From NCBI RefSeq assembly GCF_932276165.1, contig NC_064008.1, positions 7,941,001 through 8,005,000 on the forward strand: a stretch of 64,000 nucleotides of DNA. The letters run 5' to 3'. The translations under genes were made by a program, and so were the position numbers. The notes beneath the pieces are model-generated. The model did no database searches, was not told the DNA's origin, and was given only the letters and a program-made list of their open reading frames with translations. Below are positions 10,015 to 20,440 of this stretch, piece by piece (within the stretch, counting starts at the first letter, position 1; each line of letters opens with the position of its first letter). Source of the DNA: Plutella xylostella (lineage: Eukaryota > Arthropoda > Insecta > Lepidoptera > Plutellidae).

Positions 10015-10849
10015 GTACTATAAATTGTATTCCCTACCTATGTACAGCATCCCCAAAAACCAAACCCATATTATTATTCCCAAATATCCTTTCCTTTTGG
10101 CGAAGAGTACGAAATACTTACCTCTACACAAACCATGCCGACCGCTTACAGCCGGAGACCACTTCCTGTGTACCGAAGAAGACGCAGTGATGTACCCTGA
10201 AACGACTTGCATCGAACAATTGATGAAATTCGAGGAAAATCCATCTCAATGCCAACAACATAAGGTGCATATTGAAAATAGTAGAGTTCAACAGTTGAGT
10301 CATAACGAATGGATACTGTACACCAATAAGAAAACTCGGCTAATCGAGGAATGCAGCAACAGTAATCGCGACGATCGATACTTACAAGGAACATACAAAC
10401 TTACCTTGCTTGGAAATTGTACAGTTATCCTTGATAATCTACGTATACACCGACATAGAGTCTACCAGGAGAGCGCAACGAGCGAGCCTACGCCTGCGAT
10501 TTCTCTCCCCGAGTTCCGTTCGAGCAACTTATCCGGTGCACCCGCACTCAACATGAAGGAAGTCGACTTCGATGACCTCAAGTACATGTCATACACATTG
10601 AAGCAAAGTGCATTTAGTGAAAGTGTAGTGAGGCCCGATTATAGCCTGGGAACAGTGATACTGTACGGCAGTATTTTATGTGTTTTAGTGTTAATTATAA
10701 TATGTCTTATGTCATTTTACTTTCGTGTGTGGCGAAATCATCTCAATACTCCTAAAACGAGTGATTCAGATAATTTCGTACTTAAGGAGGGAGGAGTTAT
10801 GCAACCCTGTAGTACTAACAACCCTCCGATATTCGATGACTCATGCTAA
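10001..10849 (+). CDS. env: Errantivirus Env, C-terminal part with membrane anchor
   Basis: This frame is open from 10001, +1 relative to the N-terminal part, so Env is broken between 10001 and 10014. It is rich in cysteines (LHKPCRPLTAGDHFLC, ETTCIEQL, NPSQCQQH), as expected for an ectodomain. One strong membrane segment follows (about 10645-10720; ILYGSILCVLVLIIICLMS) and then a short cytoplasmic tail. The stop at 10847-10849 lies inside the 3' LTR, so the last 18 codons are LTR sequence and the polypurine tract is itself coding. Confidence 0.75.
   Translation, partial: QPIHRYYKLYSLPMYSIPKNQTHIIIPKYPFLLAKSTKYLPLHKPCRPLTAGDHFLCTEEDAVMYPETTCIEQLMKFEENPSQCQQHKVHIENSRVQQLSHNEWILYTNKKTRLIEECSNSNRDDRYLQGTYKLTLLGNCTVILDNLRIHRHRVYQESATSEPTPAISLPEFRSSNLSGAPALNMKEVDFDDLKYMSYTLKQSAFSESVVRPDYSLGTVILYGSILCVLVLIIICLMSFYFRVWRNHLNTPKTSDSDNFVLKEGGVMQPCSTNNPPIFDDSC
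10781..10794 (+). promoter_or_regulatory. Polypurine tract of the errantivirus
   Basis: The purine run AAGGAGGGAGG ends at 10794, directly before the 3' LTR. This is where second-strand synthesis is primed in LTR elements. It lies within the env reading frame. Confidence 0.85.
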
Positions 10850-11066
10850 CGTCATCGTCATTGTTCTTAGAATGCTTAAGATTGTTTAGACTGTAAGTTT
10901 TTTTGTCAGCCCCTTTTTTATTGTATCCCACGACCCATGTTTGTGTCGCCTGGTCAGCGGCAGAATAGATCGAACTATCGTCACAGATAGACCTCGTCTG
11001 GTAGTTTTAAGTTTAGTTTTAAAATTAGTTTTTAAAAAGTCTTTCGCTTGACACTGAAACTTGACT
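10795..11066 (+). repeat. Errantivirus 3' LTR
   Basis: 272 bp, apparently identical to 3246-3517. It is followed by the second target duplication ACCT at 11067-11070. It contains the last codons of env. Confidence 0.93.
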
Positions 11067-11070
11067 ACCT

Positions 11071-12270
11071 ACTTATTGTCTTTTCAAACAGAACCAAATA
11101 CGGATAAATGGAGTTATTAATTTTCTTGCGATTTGATGTTCTGATGATGATGATATCATAGCATAATAGGTATAGAATGTGAGTATTGTATGCCAGAGAA
11201 CAAAATCCCTAGGGTGGTATTCAGGTGTTATTTTAAATCTATCCACCCGTTTTCCTAAGCATAACACTCGTACGTAATAAAATTTACTTGTAATCCGTAT
11301 TGCCATTTTAGGATGAGTATTATTTATACCTCTATAAAGTAAACCGAATATATTTTAAACATAATGGGACATATTATTTCCCCCCAATAAAGTCACTCAA
11401 AGTTTTGGTAAAAATAATGTCCTGCAGATAATACTATGTATTTTGGTCTGAAATAAATGATTTATTATTATTAATACAACTCCGTGTATTAATAATTTGG
11501 TGTGTTTTGGAGATCATATCTAACATATTCGTAGGGATTGCCACTTATAAGGTTTAGCCTGACTTCATAAAACGGGCAAAGAATGTACTAATTATTTATT
11601 TTTAAAATATAAACGAAAATAAGCTTTTGATGTATGTTTAACAAGCAAAATATAAATTTATTCGCAAACTTAAGTTAATAAGACTAACTAGCATCAACTT
11701 AACGTTATAAATTGAATATTTCATGTAAAATATTACCTTTTAAATCTCTTTGCAGAAAATAATTTAGTATTAGGTACGTTTTACTAATTAATAGCACAAT
11801 TAATTCTCCAAGACAGAGCATTACTCTTCATGGTTGCAGTCTAAAATATCTCTATATTATATTTGGGCTCATCAAGCAAATCATTTAATATTAGAATATA
11901 AAAGAATAGATATTCTTTATTTGTACACAAAAACAGGGGCAAATATTACAAAAAACATATACAAATGGCGGCCTTATCGCTTAAAGCGATTACTTCCAGG
12001 CAACCTTTGGGTGGAAGGATATTGCGATGCAAAGGGTAAAGTGTCCTAGGAATAAAGAATATACCTTACATAATTTAATATAGCAAATAAATATTTATTC
12101 TTAGATAACCATGTATTTACATTTTGTAACCTTGAAAAATGACATAAAAATATATTTAATTCTCCGGTAGGTACTTGAAGTACCTACCATTGAAACGTCT
12201 GTTCTGGAAGATAAAAAAGAAAATTTTTAAAGTAAAGTAGTACGAATTGACACTATATAAATCTAGGATA
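11071..12270. other. Unassigned DNA with two old LINE ends
   Basis: No gene is visible. About 11443-11475 repeats the LINE-tail phrase seen near 780. About 11962-12013, read on the minus strand, matches the GGTTGTCTGG...AGCGAT...CCGCC 3' UTR family seen at 16424-16553. Other open frames look like chance. Confidence 0.5.
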
Positions 12271-12632
12271 AATACATAACAAAGCGGTGGTAGCTCAGTC
12301 GGGTAAGCGCCCGCTTCTCAATCAAGAGATGCGGGTTCGAATCCCGGCGCTGACATGTACCAATGAGTTCTTTTAACTTAAGTACAATGTATACCATCGC
12401 TCTTACGGTGAAGGAAAACATCGTGAGGAAACCTGCATATCTAGATTTAGCACATCTAGATATGTGAACCCACCAACCCGCAGTGGACCAGCGTGGTGGG
12501 AAATGGTCCAAGCTTAGGAAGGCAGTTTAGACCTTGGGGATATGCACGAAGGTTCCACTCGAGAGAGCCAGGTGCAGGTACTTACACCCCCACAGAGAAT
12601 AGAATAGAATAGAATAGAATACATAACAAAGC
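12271..12632 (+). mobile_element. tRNA-derived SINE, full length, with 15-bp target duplication
   Basis: A tRNA-like head (about 12283-12355) has a clear box A (TGGTAGCTCAGTCGG) and box B (GGGTTCGAATCCCGG), the split RNA polymerase III promoter. An unrelated body of about 230 bp follows, then a tail of AGAAT repeats ending near 12617. The flanks carry the same 15 bases (AATACATAACAAAGC) at 12271-12285 and 12618-12632, which is a target duplication. The head lacks a full cloverleaf on the 3' side, so it is not a functional tRNA gene. Confidence 0.88.
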
Positions 12633-13074
12633 AATAAAACTGCCAACACAACAAAACCCTTCTCCAACAAAACAACGGAATCAACAACCGATATCGATCC
12701 ATAGGCACAATTTAAAATCAAAAGACAGTACAACCTTTTTGGAACATCGGGCCAGTAGAGTCAGCACACTTTCAATTTATCGATATTGGGCTGGCCCATC
12801 ACTATTGGACGACGGAATCGCTGAGACAGCCCAGAATAGATAGAGGCAAAGATAATAACGGCGAAAGCAAACACTTGCGTCGGATCACAGATTACTTTTT
12901 AGGGAAAATGCACACTTCCATTCTGCCACCGAGATGAAAGAAAGATGGCGGGTTTATGTTAATAAGGTGACCTTCTGTTCTGGTAATTTATGGTGCGAGT
13001 AATTGGAGAGACTGCCTTTATAATTTACTGGTTGCGTTTGATAATGTGATACTGGTTTTCTTTGAGTCGTAGTG

Positions 13075-13195
13075 GCGTAATAGACAAGATCTCGCTCTCT
13101 ATCGAGAGACCGTGGTTTCGAATCCTGGCATGCACCAATGAATTCTTTAATAAGGAATTTGAGAGCTGTTGCGGTGAAGGAAAACATCATATTAT
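13075..13195 (+). repeat. tRNA-headed SINE fragment
   Basis: The head shows a weak box A (GTCGTAGTGGCGTAATAGAC) and a box B (GGTTTCGAATCC). It then joins body sequence related to the SINE at 12286 (GCACCAATGAATTCTTT, GGTGAAGGAAAACATC). It is truncated, with no tail. An old copy. Confidence 0.65.
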
Positions 13196-13369
13196 GGACT
13201 AAGTACATTGTGATATGTAATGCTACCCCGAGAGTTCTTAGCCTTTCTTTCATGAAAATTCGTTCAGCCGTTTAAAAGTTATGCAACTTTTGGTCTTGAA
13301 TGTCGAGGGTTTTTAACATTGGTTAGGTTATCTTAGGTTATATTAGACCGTAATATCTCAGACTAAGTG

Positions 13370-13494
13370 CTAAGTGCTCTATAGTCGGTTAGAGCATAAC
13401 CAGGTATTAGTGGTTTACTTTTGATATATCTGTCAATAATTTTATATGGAGATCCCTGGTCGGTTAGATAACCCACTATGGAGAAATTGGAGCT
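13370..13494 (+). mobile_element. MITE, CCAATTTCTCC family, copy 1
   Basis: Imperfect terminal inverted repeats: the left end reads ATAGTCGGTTAGAGCATAACC and the right end is the complement of CCAATTTCTCCATAGTGGG. The same family is at 19212-19353, 42428-42577 and 47306-47460. No coding capacity. Confidence 0.7.
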
Positions 13495-13499
13495 AAACC

Positions 13500-15684
13500 T
13501 CAGTCGCCGGCATTATAACAAGCTTTACTATTAAGCGCAGGGCGCAATCATCGCAAACAGTTCTCAAAGTCACGTCAAAACACCCATTGTCTTGAGGGCT
13601 CGGCCTTACCGTATCAAAGTCTGAACATTACTTGAAACTACAATTTACAGCGTCGCCTAAGTTTGACACCGGCGGCTTATTCTGGGCGTTTTGTCGGTAA
13701 CAATTCTATATTGGAAAGTCGAGTTATTACACTATTTATAACTGCAGAACGGTTAAACCAATTTGGCAGATTGTTTAAAATTAAAAATACATCTGCTCAC
13801 TTTAATTTTATTTAGCATTCCCAGAAACTTTAAGGCATAATATATAGAATGTTGCAAAAAAGGTATACCAAGCTGCAACCTACGTGTGCAGCATGTTATA
13901 CCTAAGCCCGAAAATAAAATCAGAATGTCAAAATTCGTGAAAAAAACATTTTCCATATTATTATGTTACCTACGTGACCAACAAAGTTTCTATGGAAACT
14001 GACGGTTGAAAAATTAATCATAAGAATATTTTTGCGTATTTGTTTTAATTGTTGAATTTTAATTTAAATTGTGGCCTTTTTAATGTTTATGGTCAAAACT
14101 ATTTTTTTTTCATTTATTGGGCTGACATTATTTTAAATTGCGAGTAACAACGTCAATATATCTTTTCCCGTGAATTGGCATTTTGAAAACGTTATCGCTT
14201 TAGAAATATTTAGCCAGAATACTCCCCCTGGCTAATGTGGGTTAAAGCTAAGATTACCCCGTGCTATTTGAGTCGCTAGCTAAATATGCCTCGAAATGGG
14301 TATGCCCAAAAAGTTTGAGGGTCTGTGGCATATTTTGGATTTATTCATCATTTTCTAGTTAGCAAGCATCAAGTAACGTAACTGAAATTTAAAACCCCTT
14401 GCAATTTGCAATGGTAACATAAGCAAGTTTTATAATTTTAATAAACAATGTGGCGTCTATAATAAAAACATGAGAGTTGTTTGTAAAAATTACGTTTATC
14501 AAAAAAAAATGAAGAGGATGCAGAGGATCTCCCTCGCAGTGCAGCGTGGTAATGCTGCCAGCGTGATGGGAACCTTTGGCTCGGGTGCGTCCTGAGGCGG
14601 GCTAGGTATTTGTATAATATTTAATTTTGTTTTGCTGTTTTTTTTAAGTTTCAATAATAGGTACATAATATTATTATAGGTTTTAGTGTTTTCGTTAAAT
14701 ATTTGATCAAAGACCAAAAAAAACAAGTTAAAATTTAATCATTTCTCTTCTCAAGCAAGAAACATAAAAAATATGAAACAAACAAAATTTTTTATCTACT
14801 TTAAAAAAAACAAACATTTCATGTCGCATAACCGACACACAACATATGAAAGCGGCGTCAGAACGAAAAGCACTCACGTTGTATGAGTTTTTATAGCTCT
14901 GAAATATGTCCAGACACTCTCTTTAATGTTTGCCGAAATCAGTTTTCATCTGAATGAAAGTTTATACGGGGTGGATTTTTATCAGTGAAAATCGACAGGT
15001 CACAGCATCCGATATAACTACTGAGGATTTCATTAGTATGTCATGATTATTGATTCATCACGACCTATCACGTCCCCACTGCTGGGGCACGGGTCTGCTT
15101 CTTAGGAAGGGTTTTAGGCCTAGTCCACCACGCTGGTCAAGTGCGGGTTGGTGCAACACAAGCAAGCTTATGCTGAGAGAGTTGTCGGGTAAGTAGGCAA
15201 CCCGACTGTCAGATATACCCGCTATTCTAGCCGCCAGTCGATAAAAAATCATTTTGATATACCTACTTGATTAGATTCAAGTAACGCTAAGTTCTACCAT
15301 GTGTATGATGTGTATTCTTTTAGTATAAACGATGTGTCTATGTCTATCAAATTGAGAAAAAGAAAATTTCCTGCACGATTTTTTTATTGACTTACTTGTT
15401 AAGTATACGCTCAGCTACAATATATATTTTTCTATATATAGAATAAAGTGTGCATAAATAATATTACCAACAATATAATAGCTATATTAGTTAACCAACT
15501 TCTTCTCTTCATTATTCGCAATTTGATATTATAATTATTATTATACTCAGTTATTTATGAACATAATATTATCAAATTATACACAAGAAGGAAGCACGGC
15601 AGCGGTTCCTATATACTGTGTTGTATGTTATACCTAGTTGAGGAAACAGTGATGTAACAGTAAATAATTATATACTTATGTATG

Positions 15685-15719
<35 letters not shown>

Positions 15720-15800
15720 TTTATGTATAATAAATAAATAAAAATCTGCGTTCCACTGAAAATCTTCGTATAAAATATTCCGTCCCATACAACTTCTTTT
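13500..15800. other. Unassigned A+T-rich DNA with simple repeats
   Basis: No gene is visible. About 13848-13900 is a partial copy of the mariner-type MITE with TIR TACAGGGTGTTGCAA (the GTTGCAAAAAAGGTATACC part is seen). A pure AT dinucleotide run lies near 15687-15716. An open frame on the minus strand near 15058-15252 has no family features. Confidence 0.45.
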
Positions 15801-15806
15801 TACTCC

Positions 15807-15935
15807 AACTCTTTTACAGTCCAAGCCATCCAACTATGGAACGCTCTCCCTTTAAATATAAGGCAAGCGCCATCTCCTGCGTCTTTTAAACGTATGATCA
15901 AAAGTCATTATCTTGAAGAACATGTTGAGTCTTAG
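15807..15935 (+). pseudogene. LINE ORF2 C-terminal fragment (Jockey/CR1 type)
   Basis: The frame reads NSFTVQAIQLWNALP, then SFKRMIKSHYLEEH and a stop at 15933-15935. 'Trp-Asn-x-Leu-Pro' followed by 'SFK...' is the usual end of ORF2 in Jockey/CR1-type LINEs. A 3' UTR with AATAAA-type runs continues to about 16143. Upstream of 15807 a frame break loses the alignment. Confidence 0.7.
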
Positions 15936-16144
15936 TTAAATTATTTTTATTTTAGTTATTTAAATTGTCAGAGCTAATATATATTTATAATATATATTAT
16001 TTTATTTAATTATTGTTATATATTTATTTATGTATGTATTTATAATTATATGTGTATTTTATGTGTTCAATAATTTTGTTTGTTTTTAGTTGTTAATTTC
16101 GTAATTATTAAGTACACCTAAGTAAATAAATAAATAAATAAATA

Positions 16145-16386
16145 TGTGGGGACATCTCACACACGGCCATCCGACCCCAAGCTAGGCAGAACCTGTGTTA
16201 TGGGTGTCGGACAGCTGATATATCTACACAAATACATAGATAGATAGATACTAAATATAAATATTAACACCCAAGACCCGAGTACAAATATCTGTCTTTA
16301 AACAAATATCTGCCCCAGCCGGGAATCGAACCCGGGACCATCGGCTCAGTAGTCAGGTCACTAACCACTACGCCATTCGGTCGTCC
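16145..16386 (-). mobile_element. tRNA-derived SINE (GACCGAATGG-head family), copy 1
   Basis: On the minus strand the head begins near 16386 (ACGACCGAATGGCGTAGTGG, box A) and has box B CCCGGGTTCGATTCCCGG. The body carries a twice-used phrase AGATATTTG and GATATATCAGCTGTCCGA. The head is shared with 29550-29798 and 50177-50289. Confidence 0.8.
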
Positions 16387-16423
16387 AAGTGCCCTTTCCC
16401 AATGTTTAACTTTTTATCTATAA

Positions 16424-16553
16424 CGGTTGTCTGGAAGAGATCGCTCTTAGCGATAAGACCGCCATTTGTGCATGTATGTTAATTAAGTTAAATTTAAGTT
16501 ATGTTTCATGGTGTGCAAATAAAGATTATTATTATTATTATTATTGTATAATT
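16424..16553 (+). repeat. LINE 3' UTR end with ATT tail
   Basis: GGTTGTCTGGAAGAGATCG, then AGCGATAAGACCGCC, ending in AATAAAGATT and an ATT microsatellite. The same 3' end recurs at 11962-12013 (minus), about 30199-30250 and about 49973-50000, so it is a heavily 5'-truncated LINE family. Confidence 0.65.
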
Positions 16554-17332
16554 AAAATTTCCTGTAATAAATCTCTTTATGTAATTAAGTCTACTGAGCG
16601 TAATTTAGTGTAAATTTAATACATTTTGAATCCGAAAATCGTGGTCAAAACAAAGTTCACAATAGTTACCCTGTATAGTTGGGTACTGACCAAAGTTACG
16701 GACTGTAATGTAACATTCTCAGCAAGCATGTTACGCAACGCTGTGTTCTAAAATCGGCTCGTTGCCCGCTGGTTTCCCCGTAACACTACGTACTGACTGC
16801 ACGAATGCTCGCTGTGTAACATGTTACATTACACCTCGTAACGATGGTCAGTACCCACCTCATAAACGTTAACAAGGAAAAGCAATCAAGTCATCAATGT
16901 CTCATTGATACATTCACATAGAATTTCTTACAGCGGTGTTAGTTTTTCTTACGGAAAACATATTTATTTAACTCTTTATGTACAATACATGTATTGTATT
17001 ATTTTATTACATTAATAAAGGTCATTTCAGAAAATAATTACATAAAACATCAATTTTTTATTTTAATCAAATGTTGTATGAAAGGCGATTAAATACGTTT
17101 AGCATTTACTGAAATTCCACCTTAGTGTAAAAAGGTGGTCTTAATCACATTTTACTTGAATCACTGTTTTATTTAATAATCTAAAAAATACCTGGAAGCC
17201 GATTTAGAAACAAACTATCGTGGTGTATCTAGAAGTGCGAATAAAATATGGTCCAACTTTGAATGTATTACCATCAAGAATGCAACTTCTATATTAGGTA
17301 TTTGAAAAGGAGGCATAAGCACAAACAAAGAC
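16554..17332. other. Unassigned DNA
   Basis: No gene is visible. About 17090-17145 is a fragment of the MITE family with AAATACGTTTAGC...GAAATTCCACC seen at 32859-32992 and 44369-44487. Confidence 0.45.
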
Positions 17333-17845
17333 CCATCTTGGTGGAATGACTCCGTTAAAGAGATAATCAAAGCCAAGAGAGATAGTTTCAAAATTTGGCA
17401 ACAAACTGGACTAGAGGAAGACCGCCAAGAATATAAGCTGAGAAAAACCCTATCAAAGTAAGCAGTCGCTCAAACCATGACAAATTCAAGAGAAGAAATG
17501 TATAGGAGATTGGGTGAAGCAAAAAATGACACGGAAATATTTAAAATAGCCAAGCAAAGAAATAGATCAACATTAGATATTAAAGGAAATAGATATATCA
17601 GAAACAAAGAAGGCCAACTTTTAACCTCCAATGAAAAAATATGTGAGAGGTGGCGACAATATTATGCTAACTACCACCGAGCCTACCAACAGCTGGGCTC
17701 ATTACGGAGATAAGTTGTGTAGAAGTTAAGAAGGCTATATCCGAAATGAAAAATCATAAATCTTCAGGCCCAGATGAGATCCCTGCAGACATGTGGAAGA
17801 AAATGGGGCCTGTAGGAGTAGAATGGCTTACTATGTCGGTTTTTG
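17333..17845 (+). pseudogene. RTE-type LINE, start of RT region (forward part of a rearranged copy)
   Basis: The translation reads PSWWNDSVKEIIKAKRD..., passes one in-frame stop at 17459-17461, then continues through 17477-17713 (MYRRLGEAKNDTEIFKIAKQ, ICERWRQYY). After a frame break it reads MKNHKSSGPDEIPADMWKKMG to about 17830. This is the segment before RT motif 1 in RTE-like LINEs. It ends abruptly where an oppositely oriented RT segment begins. Confidence 0.8.
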
Positions 17846-18420
17846 TGAGGGGTATTTGATCGACACGTATTTCGTGCGTGGCTGTGGTTCCACTAAACCT
17901 ACATTCCAAGTATTCGGTTTTACTTCTACTGATGCGTAAACCATTATTTTAAAGGGCAGCTTTCCATTGATCCAGGTTACTCTGAAGCTGCTGCACCGTA
18001 CTGCTTATGAGTACGACATCGTCAGCGTATAATAGGCACCAAGGAAGGGGCGCCTGGATATCACTGGTTAGGTTATCCATTACTATATTAAATAGAAGAG
18101 GGCTAAGTACCGATCCCTGGTGCACACCAACTTTAACTTCGAAAGAATTACTGAGTCCTGCCATACTTCTAACCTGGATCTTAATTCCGCTGTACATATC
18201 CTTTACGATACTTATGTAGTATTCAGGTATTCCTTGGTTTCTCAGGGCATGCAAGACCAGAGACCTGGGAACTCTGTCAAATGCCTTTTCTAGATCTATG
18301 AATACCAGGTGTAGATCTTCCTGATTGGAGCGATGTTTCTCCATAACAATGCGGACGGTTTGTATGGCATCGGTGGTAGACGTAGCAGAGGTCCTAAAAA
18401 GGGCCACGGTAGCAGAGGTG
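17846..18420 (-). pseudogene. RTE-type LINE, central RT segment in inverted orientation
   Basis: The minus-strand open frame at 18407-17949 holds RT core motifs: STTDAIQTVRIVMEKHR, LVFIDLEKAFDRVPR, VGVHQGSVLSPLLF and catalytic LLYADDVVL. After a frame break it goes on toward 17846 as NGLRISRSKTEYLE. These follow directly in RTE order after the forward part at 17333-17845, with roughly 60 residues missing between. It is the middle of the same element turned around. Confidence 0.8.
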
Positions 18421-18560
18421 GCCCCCCAGCCACGTGATTATCCACCAAAAAACGCGACGTGAAGAAGTCTCATTTGGATGTAGATACCCAAACAACCCAG
18501 GATAGAACATCCTGGTGTCGAGTAACGAGGAGAGCCGACCCCAAATAATGGGAAGATGAC
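18421..18560 (+). pseudogene. RTE-type LINE, 3' end (forward part of the rearranged copy)
   Basis: The forward frame reads RDVKKSHLDVDTQTTQDRTSW, then TRRADPK with a stop at 18546-18548. 'RTRRADPK-stop' is the normal terminus of this LINE family. It is back in the same orientation as 17333-17845. Confidence 0.75.
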
Positions 18561-19019
18561 GACATGATGAAAAGAAAAAAAAACTTTTTTTTTAATTGCA
18601 GCTCTGCTTTTTGGTAGAGTAACCCCCCAGAACGGGAAGCAGTGAAATCCGAATTTCCAGTTCCATTTCTGAATCGAAATGTGCGAATCAGCGAATTAAT
18701 AATTTATTTGGAGCAGTTTCGGACCATTACCGCCCCGTATACCACACTCAGTTGCTTAATTTAGTATCATTGTACAAATATGTGTACCATTTTAAGTTAT
18801 ATATGTACCAAATTCTCATTCGTACTTGGTTAAGTTCACAAATTATGAAATTTGGTATGTAATGAATTTGGAATGTGATGTGATTATGCTAAAATAGTGT
18901 TCGATGTAAATACCTACGTGATTTTGAGATGAATTATTACCCTTTTTCGAAGGTATGTAAATATAAAAAATAGAATTCAGTTACATATTAATGTAAACAC
19001 TAGATTGTTTAATGGCAGT

Positions 19020-19353
19020 AGCTCCAATTTCTCCAAAATTAAAGTGATTATGTTACAAGAGAGGAAGACCAAGAAAGACGTGGCTTGATTGCGTGAAAGA
19101 AAATATGAGAGAGTGTGGAGTGAATGAGCATATGACAGAGGATAGGGTAAAATGGCGTGACATGACCAACAAAGCCGACCCTAAATAAGGATAAGGCAAG
19201 GAAGAAGAAGAAGCTCCAATTTCTCCAAAGTCGGTTAGATCGTAACCAGGGAAAGGTTGATCAATTATACGTCATCTCCATATTAAATTTTTGACAGATG
19301 TGTCAAAAATCAAGCAATAATTCCTGGTTATGCTCTAAATGGCGAAATTGGTA
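19020..19353 (+). mobile_element. MITE, CCAATTTCTCC family, copy 2, split by a LINE end
   Basis: The MITE body is 19212-19353. The 18 bases AGCTCCAATTTCTCCAAA stand both at 19020-19037 and at 19212-19229, around an inserted LINE fragment. The right terminus ends GCGAAATTGG near 19350. The internal sequence matches copies at 42428 and 47306, including TGACAGATGTGTCAAAA. Confidence 0.8.
19038..19211 (+). pseudogene. RTE-type LINE 3' fragment inserted in the MITE
   Basis: The frame reads KRGRPRKTWLDCVKENMREC, then EDRVKWRDMTNKADPK and a stop near 19183-19185. A GAA-rich tail follows to 19211. It is flanked by an 18-bp perfect duplication (see the MITE entry), so target-primed insertion and its length of about 174 bp are clear. 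Confidence 0.85.
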
Positions 19354-19486
19354 TATAACGTAACATTTTACACTTTTCGTTTCGGTTTCGGGTTAATCGG
19401 CTATTGTTGAACCGTATCATTCCCGTATCTGACCATTGTAAAAGTGGTCTCACCATCAATACCAAAACCATTATGTAACATGGATA

Positions 19487-19708
19487 TACAGGGTGAGTTT
19501 TGCGTAGGTTCGCATCCGAATGTAAGATACAGAGCTGTTCATTCTAAACAAATTAACAATGACTCAATACTCAGTACTCAATCATTTATTGCGTATCACG
19601 ATATCATTTGGATATCACGAAAAAAAGGACATTATATAAAAAGTTGTACAGAATGAAGAGCTCTGTTGCCTACTTTCGGATGTGCACCTATGAAAAGCTT
19701 TCCCTGTA
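19487..19708 (+). mobile_element. MITE with TACAGGG ends, family b
   Basis: The left end TACAGGGTGAGTTTTGCGTA and the right end (complement TACAGGGAAAGCTTTTCATA) are imperfect inverted repeats; both go on to a shared CATCCGAA block. The short frames inside look like chance. It directly abuts the next MITE. Confidence 0.65.
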
Positions 19709-19876
19709 TACAGGTTGTTGCAAAAAGGGTATATATAACCTACGTATGTAGCATGTTATGTAGGTATATCTAACTCCGAAAATGAAACCAGAATGTAATT
19801 GGCGATAAATTGGCGAAAAAGTTTTGGATTTGGATTTTTACTACGGCTTAGTATACCCTTATTGCAACACCCTGTA
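19709..19876 (+). mobile_element. Mariner-type MITE (TACAGGGTGTTGCAA), copy 1
   Basis: The left end TACAGGTTGTTGCAAAAAGG and the right end (complement TACAGGGTGTTGCAATAAGG) are inverted repeats of about 30 bp. The TA at each end and the TACAGGGTG terminus fit the mariner superfamily. A cleaner copy lies at 58371-58522. Confidence 0.75.
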
Positions 19877-20126
19877 TTATCGTACATAAAAGTATTTCTG
19901 AGTGGCATAAAAGTGGCAGCCTTAACTAGCGAGACAGATAATCTGTGGCCAACTGTGTTCCGGTACTGGACACTATTATGGCAGTCGACTGTAGGAAATG
20001 GCAGTCTGGGAGCGCCCTTTTCTTGTTTTGTGTTTTATTATTTAGCTAACGTAGTGAGAGTGAGCGCGATAAGGTTTTACAAGTGTATAAATACTTTATT
20101 CTACGAGTATCTATTGCATTCTTTTT

Positions 20127-20440
20127 GGGAGGTGTCAGTACCTGCACCTGGCTGTCTCGAGTGGAACTATTGTGCATATCCCCGGTCTAAACTGCCTTCC
20201 TAAGCTTGGACCATTTCACACCACGCTGGACCGCTGCGGGTTGGTGGGTTCACATAATTATCCAGATGTGCTAAATCTAGATATGCAGGTTTCCTCACGA
20301 TGTTTTCTTTCACCGTAAGAGCGATGGAATACATTTTTCCTAAATTCAAAGAACTCATTGGTACATGTCAGTGGCAGGATTCGAACCCGTTTCTCTGGCG
20401 CAAGAAGCGGGTGCTTACCCGACTAAGCTACCACTGCTCT
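20127..20440 (-). mobile_element. tRNA-derived SINE, minus-strand copy
   Basis: On the minus strand the head starts near 20440 (GTGGTAGCTTAGTCGGGTAA, box A; ACGGGTTCGAATCCTGCC, box B). The body matches 12286-12600, including the TAAGAGCGATGG...TACATTT and GGTCCAAGCTTAGG regions, and ends at CAGCCAGGTGCAGGTACTG. The AGAAT tail is missing. Confidence 0.85.

Larger units (their letters stand above)
3242..11070 (+). mobile_element. Complete errantivirus (gypsy-type endogenous retrovirus)
   Basis: The element runs from ACCT (3242-3245) to ACCT (11067-11070), a 4-bp target duplication, the length used by gypsy-type errantiviruses. The two 272-bp LTRs start AGTTA and end GACT. Order inside: tRNA primer site, repeated leader, gag, protease-RT-RNase H-integrase, env, polypurine tract. 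The gene order and the env place it in the insect Errantivirus branch of Ty3/gypsy elements. The LTRs show no difference that I can see, so insertion is recent. Even so, gag, pol and env each contain one frame break, so this copy as assembled could not make full proteins unless the breaks are sequence errors. Confidence 0.95.

Noticed and set aside
12283..12355. A tRNA gene
   Set aside because: Box A and box B are present but the cloverleaf is incomplete, and the sequence runs into a SINE body with tail and target duplication.
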